A stretch of 64,000 nt of DNA from Plasmopara viticola (lineage: Eukaryota > Oomycota > Peronosporomycetes > Peronosporales > Peronosporaceae), in the NCBI GenBank assembly GCA_001695595.3, contig MBPM02000003.1:1984001-2048000 (forward strand), in the 5' to 3' direction. Below the pieces are notes generated by a model that worked only from the letters and a program-made list of their open reading frames with translations, was not told where the DNA came from and ran no database searches. Below, piece by piece: positions 35,801 through 44,521 of the stretch (positions are counted from its first letter, which is position 1; the number at the start of each line of letters is the position of its first letter). The translations under genes were made by a program, and so were the position numbers.

Positions 35801-36067
35801 CTCGTCCTGTTTGGCAATCTGTGCCCGGTGGAAATGAATGCGCTGACGACAAAAAAGTTTCGCCACGTGCGGGTCCGCATCCAGTGCCTCGAAGCGCGCA
35901 TCCAACTGCTTCAGCTCGAGCAAGCCGTTCCACGCGAGGTTGTACACCGTCTCGTCGTCCAGCCGCGCGGCTTCGCGCTCGTCGTATAGGAAGGTGGGAG
36001 TACGGCGCTTGCTGCCAGCACCGGCTTCGCGAAGTCGCTGGAGCTGATTCGCGAGCGCGCTGGTCAT
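29813..36067 (-). CDS. UTP10: U3 small nucleolar RNA-associated protein 10 (HEATR1/UTP10)
   Basis: A scaffold of the small-subunit processome (t-UTP/UTP-A complex) that acts in the nucleolus in rRNA transcription and 18S pre-rRNA processing. Intronless, 2084 residues, close to the family's usual length. The start is ATG at 36067: MTSALANQLQRLREAGAG matches the conserved N-terminus, followed by FLYDEREAARLDDETVYNLA. HEAT-type helical repeats run through the protein. The N-terminal U3snoRNP10 region is about residues 220-340 and the BP28CT region about 1725-1880 (GIFVPYYAHMLEF near its end). An acidic stretch (TDTDEIDEDEDDVEYE, about 1370-1385) and a basic KKPK patch near 1905 are typical linkers. 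It starts 209 bp from the divergent HMG-CoA lyase gene, so they may share a promoter region. Called by the N-terminus, length and HEAT pattern. Confidence 0.95.
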   Translation of the reverse strand: MTSALANQLQRLREAGAGSKRRTPTFLYDEREAARLDDETVYNLAWNGLLELKQLDARFEALDADPHVAKLFCRQRIHFHRAQIAKQDEKELNDALDKVLSALSAYFLLNATHKVLEFLVRRYEVHRYNVDAVMAMIVAYHESTWFVRMVRILHIHNTRWEFMLGVKTQGTPLLRAALVQRAIDESSIIEFIFNAASRLEASDPKLTSLYTLIVLQILEQSKVSEPMLRWLIPQLLTALKSTRFPELQSSAYMIVTKLASKATLTSKVVDALVKSLVKHAPSGAQLNALLCVIFLAQTQPSFQLSISAGKYLIHMENAVDFIQDATSKYESAKFVRLLAVFLIHQMESTNDRYFCLLQALIESVSAVDDHIDELVKVMVQHAREEGFAVAQPRVQAISQILVAFGTKNALKVDAVVGKMLSKQSKKSKSDKQFNNFLTKTFEHVANSAHFVPLNANANTSLALALDHPTEHIRYQALVSLAKMNDTDAGSTTGKDQVLTSGDVLVRRLLDDSKRIASFMVSSSLGDLMVSLSSKKKMLVSIVQAIRKWMSREDAFMVEAVADFALKSFRRDVKSREIDEHLLTLFVSLVNYKKNVVSVKIVWSWISALNHPFGTCGPKVVVDTIGKVAEKFGVALAADVPGLLPFCLRWSQKSEFNHVPLTSMLIEVLSAARDVLSTKKLKTKKVKEQQLLLDQSFRHLLKKEFVSLGGASEDQGVYAVSIASKLAEIAYDTFSVSRDEFEECVTAFLQCPTPVFNRIQNCLIELFQKEDLEAQLLPTMARLVTKPTPASDVLSVLAKTRSLDVISAVLEGFTYTEADDELRPLVHIVPVVMVALADPNKIVRQSAVACLDRWVVSSSNAVEASKSADLKTHLKVSKFFLEAKQDILMDANSVLALCGTYSAQENCSSFYQLLMDFVSSASADEMSIAVKLLELLAPVKETSLWLQSIDFFHQTLARCLESANDPVTETLLMGFLAHYLDVNVAVAKTKQGKHVVSKKVLDAVVAVLRTDREAVLQLQRLQLFVAENMTPELYSALDDVSRYCFVDKVLRLLIVADGPLASNLISCFNRLPISYSIFVQLLSEQLSSPKEDCSDINNILEVLALKVGSASSYEQPDADPNKLLTSLCDVLAVLCDPKQERSPSEYTLQVLLGCLRRVCEVSVAFTLPATKCLKKGTKHAVTVKPEYLVKHTLTCLSRTSSPQTRNEALLFISSLVKLHPVSVLASLDKILSFVSADSVRQDDEYSFYVLETIIKAVVPHIVVAKSHEATAPLTPQQFIALFVNAFHRIPKSKREALSKVVVKALGSNLLPYYVVTVLQYAALDEDPDGQRERIHFAHSLCFGFDCAEQISSLVMTIRMARDLLPHVAEEAETDTDEIDEDEDDVEYERFVFDERLVKSTELCRQLNSILVKFVAAHLRARELHYKIISYENERDQATDDEETNALQHNYLMLAQLDLLYFRRVAREQSLHDDESGFWTSLASDSMEILGALQQLLSTPGFVALISELLHHDNSLVRKKAMQLFNERLQEERDSLSSGEVLLFIDMLEEFDSILQNSEGSENSVNIQTALLSVDILARNFATSHVKRFQPIIPTIVTYVDQNVTNAPSMTLHLFGCAFVCLSSICRAVGPVVFPFLPRFFPKLLSGIAYCSSSHSSGGTKSVLQCLMAALEVFTDKIPQFLGPYLSAVVRALLTPSLLSTTPTNAEVLMSVDCCFVNLCNHVELRQLLPTLFGAYQHVLTLASDTSVTRLFAVVGLVVNKLDSAAIRKHLSSFARFFVTALDARRVHASKLKDLDKVENEVLECLVQFVLKLSEKQLKPLFLKLAEWAQARVGSLEIGNDRSRWISFFKLVVTLSEHLRGIFVPYYAHMLEFITLALCESRKVLLQRPSRAIEDSDSDGDDFFATEDAPVAKKPKVGATEAQKERDQNVLLLSTVVRALDGCFKHDQDGFIEKEQFDVVLTPLVDVLDIVQVDSTLRGLVLDTVAPCLAHLAWAAKSDLLWKPLHYAVLMKSRQESALVRLAALVTVEKCYQVIGDEFLAMLPESIPFLAELMEDTNKEVEQTCHRVIKQIEDISGESLDQYLTT

Positions 36068-36276
36068 GTCGAATCAAAAGTGCCACCTCAGAGCCAACCG
36101 TGGGATGGTTTTGAGAATAATGGCGTTGGGTCCACTAATGACTGGTGAACACTCCAACCTAAGAGTACTATTGTATACACCGATGGTTTGGGCACTGTAT
36201 ACATGTCGAAAAAATAGAATACCATAAAAAAGCGACCCAATTACTCATTTATACTTCAATACTGACGTCCTTAGAC
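36068..36276. promoter_or_regulatory. shared divergent promoter region (UTP10 / HMG-CoA lyase)
   Basis: A 209-bp gap separates two divergent starts. On the plus side CTCATTTATACTTCAAT (36244-36260), 17 bp before the lyase ATG, resembles the oomycete Inr (YCAYTYY, six of seven bases) plus a downstream pyrimidine/TTT-type element. A CCAAT-like string lies at about 36236. Two GTATAC palindromes occur at about 36173 and 36199. Confidence 0.35.
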
Positions 36277-37626
36277 ATGCAGGTGCTGCGCAGTGGCAAT
36301 AGACGCCGCTTACTTGCAGCAGTGGACAAGACGAGCATCATGAGATCAATGGGATCCGCTACGCCTGTTACAGCGAGCTCATCGAGGTACCCGAGCTTCG
36401 TAACGATTGTAGAGGTTGGACCGCGCGATGGACTTCAGAACGAGAAAATTCTTGTGTCGACCAAGGACAAGATCAAATTTATCAATTTGCTGTCTGAAAC
36501 AGGCTTGTCGTCTATCGAGGCAACATCGTTCGTGTCCTCCAAGTGGGTTCCGCAGGTCTGAATGTTTATTTGATTAGAAAAAAGTATATGTATCCAAGTT
36601 GAAATTGTCTAAGTAGATGGCTGATAACGCGGACGTCTTAAAGGGTATTGTGCGCAAGGGTGGCGTTTCATACCCGGTCCTCACGCCAAATATACAGGTA
36701 AGAGATTTTTTTTGTCTTACTACTACTTTGTGCTCAGTTGATTGTGCATAATAATGGGCAGGGCTTTGACAATGCTGTTGCGGCTGGAGCGAAAGAAGTG
36801 GCGATCTTTGGCGCAGCGTCTGAGGCGTTTAGCCAGAAAAATATCAATTGCACTATTGAAGAAAGTTTGGAGCGTTTTCGCCCAGTGTGCGAAAAGGCAG
36901 GCCGTGTTGGAGTCCGTGTGCGTGGGTAAGACGATGTGTAGGATGAGTGATCTGTACTTCGATCAATTGATTTCTGGCTTGTACAGATACGTGTCGTGCG
37001 TGCTGGGATGTCCTTACCAAGGATCTGTCGATGCGTCTACCGTTGCGACGGTTGCTTCAAAGATGTTTGAAATGGGCTGCTACGAGGTGTCATTGGGCGA
37101 TACTATTGGTGTCGGCAACCCTGGTAATGTATCCATGAACACTTCGACTTCTATTTCTCATATCTGATCGTGGCTGCAATCATTATGAGTAGCATCTACT
37201 CAGACGATGCTACAAGCGACAAAAAAGGTTGTGCCGGTTGAGCGGCTCGCCGTCCACTTTCACAACACGTATGGGCAAGCACTTTCTAACCTTTTGATCG
37301 CGCTGCAGGTACAGCACGATGCTCATTCACCTCTCTACTTGCTCAAAATTAATATTATGCAACGCTCGTATTGTCTTCAGGAGGGCATCGCTGTCGTTGA
37401 CAGCTCTGTGGCTGGACTTGGTGGATGCCCGTACGCGAGTGGAGCCTCTGGCAATGTTGCAACTGAGGATGTACTCTACATGCTCCATGGCCTTGGTATT
37501 CAGACAGGCGTCGACCTTTATAAAGTGATAGAAACAGGCAAGTTTATTACTAAGGTGCTGGGCCATCCAACCCAGTCTAAGGTAGCTCAAGCATTAGGAT
37601 CGAAACTGAAGAACTCATGCATGTAA
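36277..37626 (+). CDS. hydroxymethylglutaryl-CoA lyase
   Basis: Cleaves HMG-CoA to acetoacetate and acetyl-CoA, the last step of leucine degradation and ketone-body formation, usually in mitochondria. Six exons: 36277-36555, 36617-36697, 36762-36925, 36987-37123, 37193-37308, 37381-37626; total 340 residues. Introns are 61, 64, 61, 69 and 72 bp. Joins were chosen so that conserved text is continuous ([62 protein letters not shown]). The fourth intron uses the acceptor ...GAGTAG at 37192; the nearer CAG at 37206 would shift the frame. GPRDGLQNE (48-56) is the catalytic N-terminal motif. GLGGCPYA carries the family's Cys (275). The basic start ([15 protein letters not shown]) looks like a mitochondrial presequence. 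The C-terminus (KLKNSCM) lacks a peroxisomal signal. Confidence 0.95.
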
Positions 37627-37716
37627 TTGCTTGGCGCATTTTTGTCCAATCATACTTCATCAATATGATTATTTCCAACTATGTAATGTTTCTGAGTCTT
37701 CTCTCTCAATTGAAAT

Positions 37717-38690
37717 ATGGGCAGCATCAGCTCCAAGAAGCAGCACCTGTCCACGACCGCTAGTGCTAATAGCGGCAATAACGCGAATGATGTGCGCGCG
37801 CAGGTCACGTCCAAAGATAAGGCTATCCTCGACCTAAAAAACGCCCGCGACCGGCTCAAAAAATATCAGGCGCGGCTGGACATCGAAGCTAATCAGCTCC
37901 ATGATAGTGCTAAGAGACTGCTACAGGCCGGCAAGAGAGTATAGTGCTGACAGCCGTAGTATTGCCGTGGATATTGTGCTGATTTCTTTTGTGATGCTTT
38001 ACGTATGTAGGATCGTGCCAAACTTGCGCTAAAGCTGAAGAAATTTAAGGAACAACAAATGCACCAGGCCGACGAGCATCTGATTCAAGTGTTAGGTATG
38101 TTAGACTCTGTGGAGTGGGAGACGCAGCAGCTGCAGGTTTTTGAGGGGCTGAAAGCGGGTAACTCGATTCTAAATGCCATTCACAAGGTGCGTTCTTGAT
38201 AAAAGCGTAAAGTCGACAGCATTTGCTGATACCGTTGCTACAGGAAATGACGGTAGAGACGGTCGAAGAATTAATGCTAGAGACAGAAGAAGCGCAGGCT
38301 GCGGCAAATGTACGTGTAGTACCTATGGTGGTACAACTCTGGCACTTGATGTAATCATCGTGTCTTACATGACCATGTGGGTATCAGGAAATCAGCAGGA
38401 TCATTGGCGGCAGCCTGACTGTAGAAGACGAAGACGCCGTGCTCAGCGAGCTTGCCGAGATCGAGAAACTGGAGGCAGACGCACTTGCTGCAGCGATGCC
38501 CGAGGCTCCCACCTCGACGCTCGATACAGGTACACTTGACTCTTTCTCTAATCACTTAATTTGATACTGACATCCTTTAGCAGCAGACTTATCGGTGAAT
38601 ATTATCTCTACAGCACAAGCAGAGGAAACTACAAAATCGAAAATTCGCTCCGCTAAAGTCGAGGAAGAAGCTGTAGCAATTTTAGAATGA
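37717..38690 (+). CDS. VPS20: ESCRT-III subunit VPS20/CHMP6 (Snf7 family)
   Basis: Works in multivesicular-body formation by linking ESCRT-II to Snf7 polymerisation on endosomal membranes. Five exons: 37717-37938, 38011-38187, 38244-38309, 38388-38529, 38581-38690; total 238 residues, near the family length. The N-terminus MGSISSKK fits an N-myristoylation signal (Gly2, Ser6), which is specific for this subunit among Snf7 proteins. Next come the basic helix (DKAILDLKNARDRLKKYQAR), helix 2 (DRAKLALKLKKFKEQQ), VFEGLKAGNSILNAIHK, then EMTVETVEELMLETEEAQ, and a conserved acidic block LTVEDEDAVLSELAEIEK. The acidic C-terminal tail is the usual autoinhibitory and Vps4-binding part. Introns are 72, 56, 78 and 51 bp. 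It starts 90 bp after the lyase stop, on the same strand. Confidence 0.93.
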
Positions 38691-38889
38691 TAGATGAGTG
38701 GGATCTAGTTGTCGAGTCATATTTCTTATAGTGGGACAATAATTTATGTGGTGCATACATTAGTCAATCTCCGTCAATACGCGTGCGTACGGAAGTCTAA
38801 AAAATATAGTACTCGCCAATCTTTCGTGCGCCCGACTCTCTTCTTGTCCTCGAAGTACATCAAGTGATTGGCTTCACACACAACCTTTT

Positions 38890-40395
38890 ATGGCTATCGA
38901 GTCGCTGGTCACTTCCCCTACAATCGCCTTGGGGGCCACGCATGAGTGCGAGTTCTTTACGCCATGGTGTGACCCCGCGTCCTTTTACCTGTACCTAGCC
39001 ATGTCCATGGTTTTGATTTGTGCCGCCGGTACGATGGCAGGGTTGACTATGGGCCTATTGTCGTTAGACATGCTCAACGTTCGTATTCTCGAGATGGAAG
39101 GTTCCGACGAAGAGAAGGAGTGCGCGAAGCAAGTGCTGCCTGTTTTGACCAAGCACCACCTTCTTTTAGTGACGCTGCTGATTGTCAATGCAAGCGCAAA
39201 CGAAGCTTTACCGATTTTTTTGAATAAATTGGTCCCTGAAGCCGTCTCCATCGTCCTGTCTGTAACGTGCGTCCTCATTTTCGGTGAAATCATCCCTTCA
39301 GCAGTGTTTACGGGTCCCAATCAGCTACAGATTGCGGCAATGCTTTGTCCGGTGGTGAAATTCTTGATGGCAATCACGTTTCCAATTGCGTACCCAATTA
39401 GTCGTTTACTCGACATGTGGCTTGGAGATGACCATGATCCAGCCCAATACAAACGCAAGGAGATTAAGGCTCTGGTGACGTTGCAGCGTGAGAACGATGC
39501 GGCGCGACGAACGTTTGCCGATCATCTGCGTCAATCGCAGCCGGTAGGGGATACACTCACGCGCCCGCACACGGTGACGACCATGTCAGCTATCGGGGAC
39601 AAGCAGCTGCTACTGACCCCACACTCGCTGTACGAGGACTCTGCTCACGGCACACGTCTCTATGTAGACGAAGTGACGATTATACACGGTGCGCTCGATC
39701 TTGCTGCAAAGACTGTCACCGAGGTGATGATTCCTATGGAGAAAGTGTACATGCTGGAGCTCGACACGGAATTGTGTCCGGATATGCTTGCGAGGATTTT
39801 GGCTCATGGACACAGTCGTATTCCTGTGTACGAGAGACACAGGTCAAATATCGTGGGTTTGCTGCTTGTTAAGAAACTCATTGTTCTGGATCCCGATGAT
39901 CGTCGTCCGATTCGAGACTTAATGCTACGCAAACCAATCCTAGTTACGTCAAAGGAGTCGTGTTACTCGATTTTAAACGAGTTTCAAAAGGGTCACTCCC
40001 ACATTGCTCTGGTTACCAAAGATGTTGAATTAGTGTTGAAATGTTGGTGTGCTGAAGAAGAGATTCCTGAATCTGTCGTTTTTGAAGGCATCGTAACTAT
40101 TGAAGACGTTATTGAGGAACTGATCCAAGAAGAGATTGAAGACGAGAGCGATGTGTACGTCCACGACATCGTAAACTACTGGCAAACCTGTTACCGTAAA
40201 GTTGGAAAAGGTACAGGATTGGCCTTTGTAAAGAAGCGCCTTCGGTTATTAGCGGATCGTGCGCGTTGTCGCGTGAAAAGTCGTCGTATGAAGTCTGGAC
40301 GTACAGGTGCCAGAGCCGGTAGGTCTGCTAGCATCCCTCAACCGGATCCTCCCATAGAGGTGAAAGTCGTTGACGAGAAAACTCCACTCTTGTGA
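38890..40395 (+). CDS. CNNM/CorC-type transporter (DUF21 + CBS pair)
   Basis: A membrane protein of the CNNM/ancient conserved domain family, linked to Mg2+ or other divalent cation efflux or homeostasis. Intronless, 501 residues. Residues about 30-190 form the DUF21 domain with four hydrophobic segments: FYLYLAMSMVLICAAGTMAG, the signature GLTMGLLSLD (51-60), HHLLLVTLLIVNASANEALP, IVLSVTCVLIFGEIIPSAVF, and a fourth segment ending RLLDMWLG. Then comes a CBS-pair region (about 270-410), with TVTEVMIPMEKVYML starting the first CBS. VTIEDVIEELIQEEIEDESD is the conserved CBS2-to-linker boundary. The C-terminal tail is basic and ends DEKTPLL, a [DE]xxxL[LI] sorting motif often used for endolysosomal or vacuolar targeting; the target is inference. 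It starts 199 bp after VPS20. Confidence 0.93.
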   Translation: MAIESLVTSPTIALGATHECEFFTPWCDPASFYLYLAMSMVLICAAGTMAGLTMGLLSLDMLNVRILEMEGSDEEKECAKQVLPVLTKHHLLLVTLLIVNASANEALPIFLNKLVPEAVSIVLSVTCVLIFGEIIPSAVFTGPNQLQIAAMLCPVVKFLMAITFPIAYPISRLLDMWLGDDHDPAQYKRKEIKALVTLQRENDAARRTFADHLRQSQPVGDTLTRPHTVTTMSAIGDKQLLLTPHSLYEDSAHGTRLYVDEVTIIHGALDLAAKTVTEVMIPMEKVYMLELDTELCPDMLARILAHGHSRIPVYERHRSNIVGLLLVKKLIVLDPDDRRPIRDLMLRKPILVTSKESCYSILNEFQKGHSHIALVTKDVELVLKCWCAEEEIPESVVFEGIVTIEDVIEELIQEEIEDESDVYVHDIVNYWQTCYRKVGKGTGLAFVKKRLRLLADRARCRVKSRRMKSGRTGARAGRSASIPQPDPPIEVKVVDEKTPLL

Positions 40396-40462
40396 GGACA
40401 ATGACAGATAACATGGCTCTAAAAGTCGGTCAAGTAAATCATGTTTCGTATCGAAATCTTAG

Positions 40463-40636
40463 CAACTGTCTATTTGATATTTTTATTAAATTTCGGAACT
40501 GACCCACATTCTGAGTAGGAATATTGCGCGCGGCGGCTTTTGGAGTGCGATATAAGAAAAAGCCGCCGCGCGCAATTTTCCTACTTAGAATGCGTGTCAG
40601 TTCCGAAATTTAATAAAAGGATCGAATAGACAGTTG
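40463..40636. repeat. 174-bp foldback element (MITE-like)
   Basis: Two arms of 79 bp (40463-40541 and 40558-40636) are inverted copies of each other with 7 mismatches, and leave a 16-nt loop (GGAGTGCGATATAAGA). The inner 20 or so bases are GC-rich (GCGCGCGGCGGCTTTT) and the outer part is AT-rich. Such long perfect-looking arms are typical of foldback or MITE elements. No clear target-site duplication flanks it, and no second copy was noticed in the window. It lies 68 bp after the CNNM stop, so it could also fall in that gene's 3' untranslated region and form an RNA hairpin. Confidence 0.85.
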
Positions 40637-42964
40637 ACGCGAATGGAGGCAACGTGGCTTAAGAAGTAAAGTTGCTGGACAAGCGTTTGGAATCACTACG
40701 GTGTCTTTCCATTGGTCACGGTAAAGGGATGGCTTTGCACGAAACGAACTGCATCAGCTCATTACTTTTGCATCGCCTTTAAATAACGAGCAATATCAAA
40801 GTTTTCTTGAAGTCTGCTTAAGTGCAACCGTTGTTTTCCCAGCTCATACGGGTAAAAGCTTTGCGATGGAGCTCATTGCGAGCATTGGGGTTCATCAGCA
40901 AATGAAACGTATAGTATCTGGGCAGTTAGCAAAGTCATTTTTTATTTACTTACATAAAGTTAAAGTCAATTATTGCCTAGCTCATCCAAAAATGAAGCAC
41001 TGGGATGCTGTCGTTTGAGATCTTTAAGCTTGTAAAGGCCAATTCGATTGATTATCAGCCCTGACGATTATGCGGTATTATGATTCAAAAAATTGCATTA
41101 AACATACTGGTCCACAGCAGCTGCAATTAGAATGAAGCTTAGCTGCCAGCATGGCCTTGGAATTTCGTATCATACTTGTGTTAGTGATTGGGATGTTCAA
41201 TTAGAATCGCCATGCTAAAAAAAAGACGAGCCAGGGAGGAGCGTCTTCATAAAAAGTCTGCCACAGAGACCTCTTGGCAGAGTAAAATAGGTCATCAAAG
41301 TACACTTTTACGTAGCATGTAGCTCTATTACTATCATTTGACGCAAAAAACAATATTGTATTGGGAACAAGCACTGTTACTGAGCAGGAAACACCTAGAG
41401 AGCGATAGGAAGAGTGCGACTGTCCCGTAACCATGTTAAGTAAGCACAAAAACAGCTAGTTGCAGGACTGGTGCTTCCTTCGCAAAGGCCTTCATACATA
41501 TGTTTTGTGTACATGTCTCTATGGAACGCGTTGCATATGGCACATTCCAAATGGCAAGTAGATTTGTGATAGTAGCGTAGGACACAGAATGTAGCTCGGC
41601 TTTCTACCAAGCTAATAAAATATATTCATTTGGTTCTATGCCTTCTCCAAATACGACAATTTAAAATTTAACAGCATGGCTCCTTACTGACTGAGCTATA
41701 CAATCTGCTTCGCATTTCCTTGTCTGGTCTTGCATCCTTCACTTTCTAGTGCAGCATCGTCTGGTTAAACATTTTCATCGAAGTTCTACTAAAAAAAATT
41801 GCTTCACCACTCGCAGACTGCTCGCATAAAGCGTTGGTTTGAATCGATCGCACAAATGCTTAATTTATGCTCACTTGGACGATATACTTGATCACTCACA
41901 GTGTGCTTACTCGGCTGCTAGGTTATCGCTTAATTGAATCGCCCGGCTAAATAGCTGATGCGATTTAAACCTACGCGTGCAACCAGAACACCGCACAAAT
42001 CCCAAAAGCTTTGAGCTTTTGTAACAGAGCTTCTATAACAAGGGGTATACTTGCTTGCAAATAACGCAAGCTACTTGCCCGCTTTGACAGAAACCGCGCT
42101 ATAATAGCAATAAATTTGTGGCTCGGCACTTGTTTGTGCTATCAGCATTTATGATCATTTGTGGTTGTGGGTATCTTCGATTCTGACAAGACGACGAAGA
42201 ACCACTTTAATAGTCGCAATAATCCAATCATGCATGGTCTAGAGCACATGGAGACTGCGCATGACGCGGTACACATGGGGGAACGAGAATACGCGGACCG
42301 CAGAACGCGCAATAATGTAAATCGCTCGAGCCATTAAATACAGTCGTTCCTGAATGATCAAGCAGAATCGTCCGTCTCGACACGTCTAAAGTGTGCGCCA
42401 TTCATCAAATCTAGTACATTTGACTGCTGTCTTCTGTAATTGTTGCTTCTCACAGGTTTTGTAACCTGACTCGGACACCGGCGGTTTGCAACACCAGTCT
42501 CTGCAAAAAAATTTTAAGCGCATGGATACGAAAGCGACTACGGGAGCACTTAACGCTTTACTACGTAAATCAGCCTCTTAATGATGTTTGGTTGATGAAT
42601 GAAAGTGATCATACTACTCCAAAAAACGTTTCAAAAAGCTCCCACCTGTGAGTATCACAATATACATGCCGAAGCGACCCGCGTAAAGTGCAATGGTGGT
42701 GAGTGTAGTACAATTATACAAAGTAAAAAAAATTGGAAGTGAAATAGAGATATGTACCCGATCTTACAGCCATTGACAGTCATTTTTAAAATTCAATAGT
42801 TTTAGTCGACCGATGCGCGACGAAATTGAGTGCTCGAGGACAAGGCATCCCGTCAAATGCTACGTTGATTACCGCACTAGATTAGCTAGAGATTTGGCCG
42901 ATGCATAAACCTCTAGATGTCATAATGAATTTTAGCCGAGAAACGACAAGTTTACGAGTACATT

Positions 42965-43052
42965 AGCAGCAAATTAGATCTCGTAAGCGAACAATACAGA
43001 CTTAATTTTATAAGCAGCAAACTAGATCTCGTAAGCGAACAATACAGACTTT
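42965..43052 (+). repeat. 48-bp-period direct repeat
   Basis: AGCAGCAAATTAGATCTCG...ACAGACTT at 42965 is repeated at 43013 (AGCAGCAAACTAGATCTCG...). About 40 bp are shared with two differences, separated by a short AT-rich spacer. Confidence 0.8.
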
Positions 43053-44251
43053 ATTTCCTCGATCGGCTACCACAGTTTCCAATTTGAAGAGCAACGACCA
43101 ATCTGCGCACATACTTGCGGAAACTAAACCGCGAGCTCATTGGAAGGATTTATTAGAGGTAGTGCAGACGGACGTAATATAACGGACTCGAGCAAAGTAT
43201 GTACTCCGAGCGTAATTTGATACACGGTGAATAATAGCGAGTGGCAATCTGAGCAAGCTCTGCGAAGATGAAGCTTAATCGTATAAAAAGATCTAAATCG
43301 ACGAGAACTGACTGATTTTTCTGTGTCTGCAGATCGAGGGAATTAATAGTGAGCATGATTTTAGCCTGAAGTTGGATGTACATAGGAACCTACAACAAGA
43401 CATTTTTATCGTTAGCGTACGTGTCTCAGCAGAGGGTATAAATAACTGGATTGATTTGCCATGAGGCCAGGATGTACTTTCATTAGAGAGCCCTATTTAG
43501 GAGTGTAGAACGATATGTAACTTACATCGTGGCTAGTAGGCATAAAATTAGAAATCTGCTCCTTCTTTATTGCTTGTCAATACACGTTATAAATGTACCG
43601 CGACATGTGACTTACAGCGTAAATCGTGAAATAGGGTAAGAGGATCAGTTTCCTTAACAAGTTAACCAGATAATCTTTCGGGCGACTTACTTTGTTAGTA
43701 TGCTAATGGAATATCTATTGAATTACTTGTGGCTTATAATACACACCAATCTCAGCAGCATCAGTACGGTTGATCTGTTTGCTCATTTTTTTTTCAATTG
43801 CCTCCTGATGTCTTAGGGCTGCTTTTAGCTTTCGAAATTCTGTCAAGTCTTTCGAAATTTGGTGGAAAGGTCAGATCACGGAGGCAAACGCTTAAGGCCT
43901 GGTCAATACCCATATGTGGGATGTGCTTGGAGTTCGGTTCTGCTCTTTTGCGCTTGGTGATGTAGGAGTTTCTCTTAGATCATTTGACCTCATGGGCAAT
44001 ACGAAAGGAAGAGCAACTAAGCTCATTAACAGTCAGTCTTCTCTGTACTCTTAGCTCGGCTTCAAATCAGGAAAGGTTTTTGGTGAGAAGATCACTCACG
44101 ATAGTGCGACAACAAATTCAACGAGCAATACAGCCGGTTTGTAGCGTTGCCATAAATCAAAGGCTCTACTACATCCTTAGTGGGCAAAGAGCCAGAAGGG
44201 CAAAGATCCAGGTAATTTTTGACGGAGCGACCGCGGTGCTTTTCATCAATT

Positions 44252-44521
44252 TCATCGCGCGAAAGAGGACTTTTCTACAAGCCAGTAAGCGAGGGCATAT
44301 GTAAATGCACGCTCCTCCCCGTGTAACGCATTCAAAACCTCCTTTCTCTCGAGCGGGTAGACTACCCGCCCACCATACAGGTATAGTCTTCGCCTCGGAC
44401 GCAGAAATTTGTTTATGGCGTAATCTTGCTTCAGGCGCAAACTTTGCAATTGGCGTAGTTGGTGTAACACAAGCCGTACGATGGCCAAATAAATCCTCGA
44501 GAAATTTGCCTTCGACACCAA
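44252..44521 (-). pseudogene. possible Ty1/copia reverse transcriptase remnant
   Basis: The minus-strand frame has IYLAIVRLVLHQLRQLQSLR then DYAINKFLRPRRRLYLYGG and ERKEVLNALHGEE. This resembles a decayed copia-type RT region (an R-LVL helix, then D-AFL and VYM-like strand), but no catalytic motif is intact. The resemblance is weak. Confidence 0.2.

Noticed and set aside
37193..37206. Alternative acceptor CAG at 37206 for the fourth lyase intron
   Set aside because: It would put the following conserved text ([16 protein letters not shown]) out of frame with the upstream exon.
41600..41710. tRNA-like A-box (TATAGCTCAGTCAGTAAGG) on the minus strand near 41700
   Set aside because: No B-box at the right distance and no acceptor stem.
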